From: Caldisericota bacterium
GTDB taxonomy: Bacteria > Bipolaricaulota > Bipolaricaulia > Bipolaricaulales > Bipolaricaulaceae
Assembly (NCBI GenBank): GCA_013151115.1
Contig: JAADIW010000042.1
Coordinates: 1 to 5,883, forward strand
DNA length: 5,883 nt
Direction of reading: 5' to 3'
Shown here: piece after piece, positions 1 through 5,539 of the stretch
Position numbering within the stretch: position 1 is the stretch's first letter
Layout of the letters: the number at the start of each line of letters is the position of its first letter
Notes under the pieces: model-generated
What the model was told of the DNA's origin: nothing
Databases searched by the model: none
The model's input: only the letters and a program-made list of their open reading frames with translations
Position numbers and translations under genes: made by a program

Positions 1-281
1 TGGAGCTGGCCCGGAGGGGCGAGTTGGACCCCGAGGGCATGTACACCGTGGGGATCTTCGTGGCCCACGGGGTGGTGGTGCGCGGGGGAGAGGAGTTCCT
101 CGCCAGGTTCACGGACGCCGTCCTCGAACCGATCGGAGAGCTCGTGAAGGAAGGGCTCGTCCGCTGGGCCACCCTTCCCGAGATCGCCCGGATCTGGGTC
201 GAGGAGTACGGCGAGGGCCCCACCATCTACATCCCCGCGGACCAGCGGGAGCTCATCCGCTCCCTCTTCCCGGAGGGTTGA
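1..281 (+). CDS. C-terminal part of an unrecognised protein (5' end outside the window)
   Basis: The frame is open from the left edge (first whole codon at position 3) to a TGA at 279-281, giving about 92 residues of the C-terminus. A TTG at 24 and an ATG at 39 exist, but the frame continues upstream with charged residues (ELARRGEL) and no ribosome binding site precedes either, so this is read as a truncated larger gene. The visible part is soluble and acidic: a short hydrophobic stretch (TVGIFVAHGVVV), a probable helix (FLARFTDAVLEPIGELVKEG), then VRWATLPEIARIW. There is no membrane segment. The tail LVRWATLPEIARIW is faintly like the end of polysaccharide deacetylase or other carbohydrate-active TIM-barrel proteins, where a helix of this kind follows the last strand; this is a weak impression, not an assignment. 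It lies only 10 bases upstream of the esterase gene on the same strand, so the two are probably co-transcribed. Function unknown. Confidence 0.7.
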   Translation, partial: ELARRGELDPEGMYTVGIFVAHGVVVRGGEEFLARFTDAVLEPIGELVKEGLVRWATLPEIARIWVEEYGEGPTIYIPADQRELIRSLFPEG

Positions 282-291
282 AGGGGCACAT

Positions 292-1140
292 ATGGCACGG
301 GTTACGGTCGTAGCGGCCTTCGTTTGTTCCTTCGCGGCGACGGCGCTGGGGGTGACGGAGATCCACGATGTGGTCTACCGCACGGTGGACGGGGTCGCGC
401 TCGCCCTGGACATCTACCTTCCCGGCGGTGCCGGCCCCCACCCGGCGGTCGTCCTCGTCCACGGGGGCGCCTGGCACACCGGGGACAAGCGGAGGCTCGC
501 GCCCCTGGCGAGGTTCCTGGCGGAACGGGGGTACGTGGCCTTCTCGATTAACTACCGCCTGGCCCCGGACTTCACGTTCCCCGCGGCCCTGGAGGACCTG
601 AGATGCGCGGTGAAATGGATCCGGGCCCACGCCGCCGATTACGCGGTGGACCCCGACCGGATCGCGGCCCTGGGCACCTCGGCCGGGGCACATCTCGTGG
701 CGTTGCTCGGGACCGCGCCCGAGGCGGTGGGCGCCTGCGGGGATCCGGGGATCCCCTCCCGGATCCGGGCGGTGATCGCCCTGTTCGGCCCCATGGACCT
801 CCTCTCTGCCGCGGGCACCCCGGCGGAGCGGGCGGTGGAGGGCTTCCTCGGGGCCGCGGCCGGGGACGCCCCCGACCTCTGGCGGGAGGCCTCGCCCATC
901 ACGTGGGTCAGCCCCGACGATCCCCCGTTCCTCCTCATCCACGGCCGCGCCGATCGGGTCGTCCCCTATGAGGAGTCGGTGCGGATGGCCGATGCCCTGC
1001 GCCGGGCCGGGGTGGAGGTCGGGCTCCTGATCATCCCCGGCGCGGGCCACGGGTTCATAAACCGCCCCGATACCCCCGCGGCCCGCACCGCCGTCGCCGC
1101 CATCCTGGACTTCCTCGACGATACCTTGGCGGGGCCCTAG
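292..1140 (+). CDS. Secreted alpha/beta-hydrolase esterase (BD-FAE / carboxylesterase type)
   Basis: A 282-residue serine hydrolase, the usual length for this family. Residues 1-20 form a hydrophobic signal peptide (MARVTVVAAFVCSFAATALG), so the enzyme is probably exported. The oxyanion-hole motif HGGAW is at 57-61, NYRLAP at 87-92, and the nucleophile elbow GTSAG at 128-132 with Ser130. The acid is most likely Asp221 in HGRADRVVP and the base His253 in GAGHGF, so the triad looks complete. HGGxW plus GxSAG is typical of hormone-sensitive-lipase-like, acetyl-xylan and bacterial-feruloyl-esterase-like (BD-FAE) enzymes that cleave short acyl esters, often on plant polysaccharides; the real substrate cannot be read from sequence. 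The ATG at 292 is preceded by AAGGGG about 5 bases upstream and gives the complete signal peptide. The gene follows the truncated upstream gene by 10 bases, and its TAG overlaps the stop of the convergent gene. A kynurenine-formamidase-like amidase is a less likely alternative. Confidence 0.9.
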   Translation: MARVTVVAAFVCSFAATALGVTEIHDVVYRTVDGVALALDIYLPGGAGPHPAVVLVHGGAWHTGDKRRLAPLARFLAERGYVAFSINYRLAPDFTFPAALEDLRCAVKWIRAHAADYAVDPDRIAALGTSAGAHLVALLGTAPEAVGACGDPGIPSRIRAVIALFGPMDLLSAAGTPAERAVEGFLGAAAGDAPDLWREASPITWVSPDDPPFLLIHGRADRVVPYEESVRMADALRRAGVEVGLLIIPGAGHGFINRPDTPAARTAVAAILDFLDDTLAGP

Positions 1141-2177
1141 CCCAGGAGCTCCAGACGCAAGTGGATCAGAACCTCGCCGTCGGGGGTGGATTTAGGGACG
1201 ACCAGGCGCTTCGCGCCCCCGGGAAGGTTCGAGAGCCTCCAGGGGAGCCAGAGCCCGAAGAAGCCCCCGAGGAGATCGTGCTGATCCTTTATCTCGGGGT
1301 TGTCCTCGTCCCAGACCATGACCTCGACGTAGAGGAACGGCCGCACCTCGCCCTCGAAGAGGACGGCGGAGAGGATCTTCTCGTCCCCGTCGCCCATGGA
1401 ATAGTGTCCCGATGCGGGGATTCGGAGGATGTGTTGGATAGGCCTTCCCGTGGGGATGAAGCCAGAGATAGTCCGGGATATGACGAAGATCTCGCCGTTC
1501 AGGGAATCCACGTTCTCCACGGTCTTTACCCCCTCGAGCCGAACGCGGGCCCGCAGGCCCTCGGGCAAGAACACCCTGCGGATTGAGTACCGGAACCGGA
1601 TCACGTCGTGCTCCGACATCACCTGGGCGGTATAGGTATGCACGTCGTTTCCCGCCCACGCGTCGGGGCCGAAGGTTCGGATGTAGGGGACGAACACGGC
1701 GTAGTGGCGATACGCCTCGGCCGCTCCCCCCGCGCCCGTGTCCCCCGCCCCGGCCAGGGCGGGGATGGGGGCCGCGAGCCTGCGCCGCAAGGTCCCTTCC
1801 AGATCGGCGAGCACCTCGGGGATGTAGCGGTGATCCCAATCGAACTCGGTGTTGCCCAGGAACTGTATGGCGATCCCCAGGCGATCTCCCATTTCGCTTG
1901 CGGGGAGGGCGAAGAGGGGGATGGACTCGGTCTCCTGGACCAATTCCGCGCCCTCGTCGGCGATGGTGTACCAGCCGGCAGCCGGCCAGGCGAGCTTCCG
2001 GTGGGTGTTTCCCGTGGCCACCACCGCGACGAAGTTTATGGGGTTGCCCTTGAACCGCGGCCACTCCACCAGGTTCCCCGCGAACTCGATCCTATCCAGG
2101 GTCACCACCACCCACGCCTCATCGGCGAGGGAGGTGAGCCCCGTGGAAAGGAGCAGGAAGGCGAGCATGGCACGCAT
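1137..2177 (-). CDS. Secreted protein of unknown function with two C2-like beta-sandwich repeats
   Basis: A 346-residue protein not recognised by name. Residues 1-18 are a signal peptide (MRAMLAFLLLSTGLTSLA) with no lipobox. The mature part appears duplicated. Copy A (about 22-130) has VVVTLDRIEF, then LAWPAAGWYTIADEG, PLF, LGIAIQFL and an acidic FDWDHRYIPEVLADLE. Copy B (about 211-346) has RVRLEGVKTV, then LRIPASGHYSMGDGDE, VLF, LYVEVMVWDEDNPE and KDQHDLLGGF. The order of strands and acidic loops matches, and WDEDNP..DQHDLLG resembles the Ca2+-binding loop of C2 domains; calcium binding is inference. The copies are joined by a Gly/Ala-rich linker (about 138-154), followed by YAVFVPYIRTF. The ATG at 2177 is preferred because GAGGTG sits 6 bases before it; a GTG at 2186 is in frame but overlaps that ribosome binding site. 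An intrinsic terminator lies upstream, so the gene is probably transcribed separately from the protease. Its TAG overlaps the esterase stop. Confidence 0.8.
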   Translation of the reverse strand: MRAMLAFLLLSTGLTSLADEAWVVVTLDRIEFAGNLVEWPRFKGNPINFVAVVATGNTHRKLAWPAAGWYTIADEGAELVQETESIPLFALPASEMGDRLGIAIQFLGNTEFDWDHRYIPEVLADLEGTLRRRLAAPIPALAGAGDTGAGGAAEAYRHYAVFVPYIRTFGPDAWAGNDVHTYTAQVMSEHDVIRFRYSIRRVFLPEGLRARVRLEGVKTVENVDSLNGEIFVISRTISGFIPTGRPIQHILRIPASGHYSMGDGDEKILSAVLFEGEVRPFLYVEVMVWDEDNPEIKDQHDLLGGFFGLWLPWRLSNLPGGAKRLVVPKSTPDGEVLIHLRLELLG

Positions 2178-2182
2178 ATCCA

Positions 2183-2189
2183 CCACCTC
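2183..2189 (-). promoter_or_regulatory. Ribosome binding site of the C2-like gene
   Basis: Read on the minus strand this is GAGGTGG, with 5-6 bases before the ATG at 2177. It decides the start, because the alternative in-frame GTG (2186-2184) lies inside it and has no good site of its own. Confidence 0.55.
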
Positions 2190-2243
2190 ACCGGGTCTAC
2201 ACCGCGATACGTGGGCGGGGTTTCACGCCCGGCCTCGGCGATG

Positions 2244-2270
2244 AAAAAAGGCCGGGGCGTGGCCCCGGCC
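2244..2270 (-). terminator. Intrinsic terminator after the S8 protease gene
   Basis: On the minus strand, GGCCGGGGC (2270-2262) and GCCCCGGCC (2258-2250) form a perfect 9-bp, almost all G/C stem around a 3-base loop (CAC). Six Ts follow directly (2249-2244). It lies 27 bases after the protease stop codon, the classical rho-independent arrangement. The T-run is only on the minus-strand transcript, so it ends protease transcription and leaves the C2-like gene to its own promoter. Confidence 0.9.
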
Positions 2271-2297
2271 TCCTATCCGGTCACGGGGATCCGGTTC

Positions 2298-3812
2298 TCA
2301 AGGGACCGTCGCGCCGTCACAGGTCTCCAGGTTGAGGCTCGGGTCGTACACGTAGCTGTCCTTGGTGATGTCGGTTACACAGAAGCTGAACTCGCTCCCG
2401 CTCCCGGGGCTCCGCACCCTGTCCGAGACGAAGGTGACCCGCCCGTCGGCATCGGTGATCCCGGAGGCCTCGCCGGTCACGACGCCTCCCCACTGCCCGA
2501 CGACCGAGGCCCCCTCGACCGGCGACCCATCGGTGTCCACCACGGTCACGGTGGCGGAGGCCCACACGAACGGGCCCCGGTACGAAAGCACGACCTCGAT
2601 CGACTCCACGTAGAGGGTCCCGGCGGTTCCGGCGGTTACCCCCGCGGCCTCGTCGGCGTCGACCAGCCCAAAGCCGTATTGCGGGTCCCAACCGGCATCC
2701 CCGAGGTCGTCGGCGGTGTCGCGCAGGATATGTCTCAGCTCGACGTTGCTCAGTCCCGGGTACGCCGCCCACACCAGGGCCGCGGTCCCGGCCACATGGG
2801 GGGAGGCCATGGAGGTGCCGCTCATCTCGCCGTATCCGCCGCCGAGGAGGGTGGAATTTATGTTCACCCCCGGAGCGGAGAGCTCGAGGTCCGGGCCGGT
2901 GCTGGACCAGCTGGCCCGGGTGTCGTCCCGGTCCACGGCGGCCACGGCGATTACCGATGGATACGCCGCCGGATCCGAGATGTTGTCTCCCCTCCCCGCC
3001 GGGTTCCCGGAGTTCCCCGCGGCCGCCACCAACAGCACACCCGCGTCATACGCCGCCTGGCAAGCGGCCTCGAGCTCGTCGTTGCCGGTACCGCCGAGGC
3101 TCATGTTGACCACCTGTATCCCGTTCCGCACGCACCAGTCCAGGGCCGCGATGAGATCGCTCCAATAGCCGCTTCCGTCGGCATCGAGGACCTTGAGGGC
3201 GTAGAGCTCGGCCGCGGGGGCCACGCCCACCACCCCCACCCCGTTGTCCTCCGCCGCCACCGTGCCGGCCACGTGGGTGCCGTGTCCGTGATCGTCCATG
3301 GGGTCGGGGTCATCGTTCACGAAGTCGTAGCCCCCGTAGTAGTTGGCGTCCAGATCGGGGTGGGTGTAGTCGATCCCGGTGTCCAGGATCGCCACCTTGA
3401 TCCCGGCGCCGAGGTCGCCGGAGGCGTGGACGAGGTCGGCGCCGATGCGAACCACGCCCCATGTGTTATCGAGTTCGACGTCCAGGGCCCACATGCGGCC
3501 ATCGGGGACGACGCGGGCCACCTTGGGGTTCCGCGACAGGGCGTCCACGGCGGCCCCGGGCAACGTGGCCGCCACCGTCGGGATGAGGGTGTAGACGTGC
3601 CGTACCTCCCCGCCGAGGCCCTTGATGAGGGAGATCTCGTCGGGTCCGGGCGTGGCGTTGAAGCGCACGAGCACCCGGACCGGCCCCGATCCGGTGGCGG
3701 CGGGAGCCAGTGGGGTCCCCCGAAAGGCCGGCTGGGGGAGGTGGACGCACCCCGTGAGGACCAGGAGCAGGAGGGACCCCACCGAGATCAACGCGAGAAA
3801 CCTGCGGACCAT
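2298..3812 (-). CDS. Subtilisin-family (S8) serine protease, lipoprotein
   Basis: A 504-residue secreted endopeptidase. Residues 1-22 are a lipoprotein signal with lipobox LTGC (19-22), so Cys22 should be lipidated and the enzyme membrane-anchored. An inhibitor-I9-like propeptide spans about 45-108 (VRVLVRFN ... VARVVPDG). The peptidase domain (about 117-392) carries all S8 motifs: Asp144 in AILDTGID, His177 in HGHGTHVAGT, oxyanion Asn267 in AAAGNSGN and Ser334 in SGTSMASPHVAG. The triad is complete, so it should be active after autoprocessing. Residues about 400-504 form an Ig-like/carboxypeptidase-regulatory-like domain (DTDGSPVEGASV, TDADGRVTF) with Cys478 and Cys498, which could form a disulfide; such C-terminal domains are known in other bacterial subtilases. 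The ATG at 3812 is chosen because AGGAGGTG precedes it and the signal peptide begins there; an in-frame ATG at 3839 would add nine residues (MPLGFEEVG) and lacks a site. The gene is followed by a strong terminator, and the Fn3 lipoprotein gene lies just upstream. Confidence 0.96.
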   Translation of the reverse strand: MVRRFLALISVGSLLLLVLTGCVHLPQPAFRGTPLAPAATGSGPVRVLVRFNATPGPDEISLIKGLGGEVRHVYTLIPTVAATLPGAAVDALSRNPKVARVVPDGRMWALDVELDNTWGVVRIGADLVHASGDLGAGIKVAILDTGIDYTHPDLDANYYGGYDFVNDDPDPMDDHGHGTHVAGTVAAEDNGVGVVGVAPAAELYALKVLDADGSGYWSDLIAALDWCVRNGIQVVNMSLGGTGNDELEAACQAAYDAGVLLVAAAGNSGNPAGRGDNISDPAAYPSVIAVAAVDRDDTRASWSSTGPDLELSAPGVNINSTLLGGGYGEMSGTSMASPHVAGTAALVWAAYPGLSNVELRHILRDTADDLGDAGWDPQYGFGLVDADEAAGVTAGTAGTLYVESIEVVLSYRGPFVWASATVTVVDTDGSPVEGASVVGQWGGVVTGEASGITDADGRVTFVSDRVRSPGSGSEFSFCVTDITKDSYVYDPSLNLETCDGATVP

Positions 3813-3815
3813 CCC

Positions 3816-3823
3816 CACCTCCT
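3816..3823 (-). promoter_or_regulatory. Strong Shine-Dalgarno site fixing the protease start
   Basis: The minus strand reads AGGAGGTG, a near-perfect match to the anti-Shine-Dalgarno sequence, with 5 bases between the AGGAGG core and the ATG at 3812. It would lie inside the coding region if the upstream ATG at 3839 were used, which argues for the shorter protein. Confidence 0.8.
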
Positions 3824-3848
3824 CAAAACCGAGGGGCATTAGTGGTAT

Positions 3849-3877
3849 ATCTTAGGGGATGGTGGGGGATAGGGCCA
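3849..3877 (-). promoter_or_regulatory. Candidate promoter of the S8 protease gene
   Basis: On the minus strand, TAAGAT (3854-3849) could be a -10 box 36 bases before the ATG. At 17-bp spacing the -35 position reads TGGCCC (3877-3872), a poor match to TTGACA. The same TAAGAT hexamer occurs before the Fn3 gene at nearly the same distance from the start, which is the main support. An overlapping TATACC, immediately downstream, is an alternative -10. Confidence 0.35.
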
Positions 3878-3884
3878 GCGGCCC
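3872..3884 (-). terminator. Weak hairpin after the Fn3 lipoprotein gene
   Basis: GGGCC (3872-3876) and GGCCC (3880-3884) form a 5-bp G/C stem with a 3-base loop, 11 bases after the Fn3 stop codon. It is followed on the minus strand by TATCCCCC, not a T-run, so intrinsic termination would be weak and read-through into the protease gene is likely. It could equally be chance in GC-rich sequence. Confidence 0.2.
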
Positions 3885-3895
3885 CGGGCGTGGGA

Positions 3896-4567
3896 CTAGC
3901 CCGGGGGTGCCGACGGGAAGCCGGGACACGGGAGCACGCAGCCGGGGTCCGGTTCGGATAGCGCGCCGAAACCCCATCCATTTCGAGCCCGTACCCGGTA
4001 CCAGTAAGTCAGGCCCGGCTTCGCGGTGGCGTCCTCCGCCGAGTTCCCCGTTACCCGGGCCACGAGGGTGGGATAGGTCCCGTCGCGGGCCCGGTCGCGC
4101 CCCACCTCGTACTCCGTCGCCCCCGGGATCGGGTCCCAGGTGATGACGATCCCGTCGACGCGATCGTCGCTCGCCCGGACGTTCGTGGGGGCCGGGGGCG
4201 GTCCCGCATATCCCCGGGCGGGGGCGGAGATGGGGCCGCATCCCCCGGGGTTGCACGCCTGGACGCGGTACCAGTACCACCGCCCCGTATGTCCCGATCC
4301 CACCTCATCCCGGTACGAGTTGTAGGGGGTCTCGCCGATGGGTTCGTACTCCCCGTCGGGACGGTCGGCCCGGTAGATCGTGTAGGTTTCGGCCCGCTCC
4401 ACGGGGGGCCAGTCCAACCCGATCGCGATCTCGAACTCCCCGGCGGAGGCGGTGACGTGGGGCGCCGAGGCCGGGGGCGTGGGCACGGCCGGCCGCAGGA
4501 ACTCACAGCCGGCCAAGGCGAACGCCAGGAGGGCCCCGGCCATCGCCGCGTAGATCCTCGTCTTCAT
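3896..4567 (-). CDS. Lipoprotein with two fibronectin type III domains
   Basis: A 223-residue exported protein. Residues 1-21 form a lipoprotein signal with lipobox LAGC (18-21), so Cys21 is the predicted lipid anchor. A Pro/Ala-rich spacer (26-36) leads to two Fn3-like domains: about 37-120 (LDWPPVERAETYTIYRA, WYWYRVQACNPGGCGPIS) and about 124-208 (PTNVRASDD, ITWDPIPGATEYEVGR, TYWYRVRARNGWGFGALSEP). Both have the Fn3 hallmarks: an early Trp, the Tyr-x-Val/Ile strand after the turn, and Y-x-Y-R-V-x-A followed by N-x-x-G-x-x-x-x-S. There is no catalytic motif; such proteins usually act in binding or as spacers on the cell surface. The tail has two Cys (210, 214) and ends in a Pro-rich segment. 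The ATG at 4567 is supported by GGGGAG 6 bases upstream. The protease gene begins 83 bases downstream on the same strand and encodes another lipoprotein, so co-expression is plausible. The exact ligand or partner is unknown. Confidence 0.88.
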   Translation of the reverse strand: MKTRIYAAMAGALLAFALAGCEFLRPAVPTPPASAPHVTASAGEFEIAIGLDWPPVERAETYTIYRADRPDGEYEPIGETPYNSYRDEVGSGHTGRWYWYRVQACNPGGCGPISAPARGYAGPPPAPTNVRASDDRVDGIVITWDPIPGATEYEVGRDRARDGTYPTLVARVTGNSAEDATAKPGLTYWYRVRARNGWGFGALSEPDPGCVLPCPGFPSAPPG

Positions 4568-4582
4568 CGGGCGCTCCCCGTG

Positions 4583-4590
4583 TCACGTGA
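4583..4590. promoter_or_regulatory. Palindrome TCACGTGA in the leader of the Fn3 gene
   Basis: A perfect 8-bp palindrome 15 bases before the Fn3 start and just downstream of the candidate -10 box, where a repressor operator could sit. No known regulator is assigned; an 8-bp palindrome alone is weak evidence. Confidence 0.2.
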
Positions 4591-4601
4591 ATGTGGAAGC
4601 G

Positions 4602-4630
4602 ATCTTAAGCCCCCGGGACCGGGGGGACAA
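4602..4630 (-). promoter_or_regulatory. Candidate sigma70-type promoter of the Fn3 lipoprotein gene
   Basis: On the minus strand, TTGTCC (4630-4625; 4 of 6 to TTGACA) is followed after exactly 17 bp by TAAGAT (4607-4602; 4 of 6 to TATAAT). The -10 box lies 34 bases before the ATG at 4567. It falls in the only non-coding gap between the transporter and the Fn3 gene, which fits an independent promoter. Confidence 0.5.
4610..4625. repeat. GC-rich inverted repeat within the promoter spacer
   Basis: CCCCCGG (4610-4616) and CCGGGGG (4619-4625) are perfect inverted copies separated by GA. The repeat lies 9 bases after the transporter stop codon and fills the spacer between the candidate -35 and -10 boxes of the Fn3 promoter. 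With no T-run and only a 2-base gap it is a poor intrinsic terminator; an operator is the other possibility, and chance in GC-rich DNA a third. Confidence 0.35.
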
Positions 4631-4634
4631 GGGG

Positions 4635-5531
4635 CTATATCCCGCGGGAGAGTCCCAGCAGCGTGAGCCACAAGGTCCCGGCGGAAAGGACGGTGGAGAG
4701 GAAGAGGGCCGCGGCGGCGAGGTCCGGGCGCCGGTCAAACTCCAGCGCGAGGATGAGGCTGTTCACGGCGCTGGGCACGCTCCCCTCGAGGACCAGGGCA
4801 TCCCGCAATGTCCCCTTCAGCCCCGCGAGGATGGCGATCGTCCAGGCGAGGGAGCCCGCCAAGACGAGCCTCCCCGCCGCCAAGCCCAGCGCCCCCTTCA
4901 GCACCCGCCGCGGATCGATGTGCGCGAGCTGGAGCCCCACGAGGACGAGGAAGAAGGGGATCGCCCCTTCCCGCAGGGTCGCGGTGGTGCGGGAAAGCCA
5001 CAGGGGAAAAGCGGGGAGCTCACGGGCGATGAGGGCGGCCGCTACCGCGTAGAGCCAGGGCACCCTGAAGATCGCCCCGATCGCCCGGGATGCGCGCGCC
5101 TCCCCCGACGCGATCGCCACCCCCAGCGTGGCGAGGAGCACGGTGTTCGCCGCCAGGAAAACGGCCCCGATCTCCATCCCCCGTTGGCCCAGGGCGAAGA
5201 GGAGGAGGGGGAGCCCGAGGTTCCCGCAGTTCCCGAAGGTGAGGACCAGCGAGGCCACGGCGCGGGCGTCGCGATCGCCACGGAAGAGCAACGCCCCCAG
5301 TGGGAGGGAAAGGAGGTACACCCCGAGGTAGTGGACGGAGACGAAGGCGGCCACCACCCCCATCTCGTTCCAGGAGAGGGACGCGGTCCGCAGCGATTCG
5401 AAGATGAGGGCCGGGGAGAAAATCCAAAAGGCCAGCGTGGAGAACGGCTTCGGGTCCAGGCGCAGGATCTTGCCCGCCCCGTATCCCAACCCCACGAGGA
5501 GGAAGATCGGGATCAGTACCTCGCCGAACAC
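4635..5531 (-). CDS. AEC-family (auxin efflux carrier-like) membrane transporter
   Basis: A 298-residue polytopic inner-membrane protein with about ten hydrophobic segments in two halves of five, standard for the AEC family within the bile acid/anion transporter (BART) superfamily. The first half has FWIFSPALIFESL (35-47) and the family-typical Asn/Gly/Pro helix break FGNCGNLGLPL (99-109). The second half opens near 150 and carries AIPFFLVLVGLQL (190-202) and the matching crossover region LEGSVPSAVNSLILA (248-262). Bacterial AEC proteins move organic anions such as malate or malonate, or other small solutes; the substrate here is not readable. The start is the GTG at 5531: an in-frame TAA lies two codons upstream, so no longer form is possible. 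No Shine-Dalgarno is visible, and the upstream isomerase gene ends 8 bases before it, suggesting translational coupling. The isomerase partner hints at a sugar-derived or sugar-acid substrate, which is inference only. Confidence 0.93.
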   Translation of the reverse strand: MFGEVLIPIFLLVGLGYGAGKILRLDPKPFSTLAFWIFSPALIFESLRTASLSWNEMGVVAAFVSVHYLGVYLLSLPLGALLFRGDRDARAVASLVLTFGNCGNLGLPLLLFALGQRGMEIGAVFLAANTVLLATLGVAIASGEARASRAIGAIFRVPWLYAVAAALIARELPAFPLWLSRTTATLREGAIPFFLVLVGLQLAHIDPRRVLKGALGLAAGRLVLAGSLAWTIAILAGLKGTLRDALVLEGSVPSAVNSLILALEFDRRPDLAAAALFLSTVLSAGTLWLTLLGLSRGI

Positions 5532-5539
5532 GCGTTAGC

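Noticed and set aside
739..756. Perfect inverted repeat GGGGATCC-GG-GGATCCCC inside the esterase gene
   Set aside because: It encodes the ordinary loop GDPGIP between core elements of the hydrolase; no T-run follows, and such repeats are expected by chance from Gly/Asp/Pro/Ile codons in GC-rich DNA.
253..1050. Long minus-strand open frame opposite the esterase
   Set aside because: Low-complexity Arg/Gly/Pro composition and no recognisable domain; the plus-strand frame carries the complete hydrolase triad.
1743..1764. Perfect 8-bp inverted repeat CCCCGCCC ... GGGCGGGG inside the C2-like gene
   Set aside because: It falls at the start of the Ala/Gly/Pro-rich linker, where codon composition alone yields C and G runs. 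No T-run follows on either strand.
2178..2243. Possible promoter for the C2-like gene
   Set aside because: A promoter is expected because a terminator lies upstream, but the best candidates (GTGAAA with TGTAGA at about 19 bp) match consensus poorly and leave the -10 box too close to the start.
1608..3842. A very long open frame (744 codons) on the plus strand
   Set aside because: It lies antisense across the C2-like and S8 protease genes. It is rich in His, Gly, Arg and Pro with no domain motifs, as expected from the complementary frame of GC-rich genes, and the minus-strand frames carry complete catalytic motifs and signal peptides.
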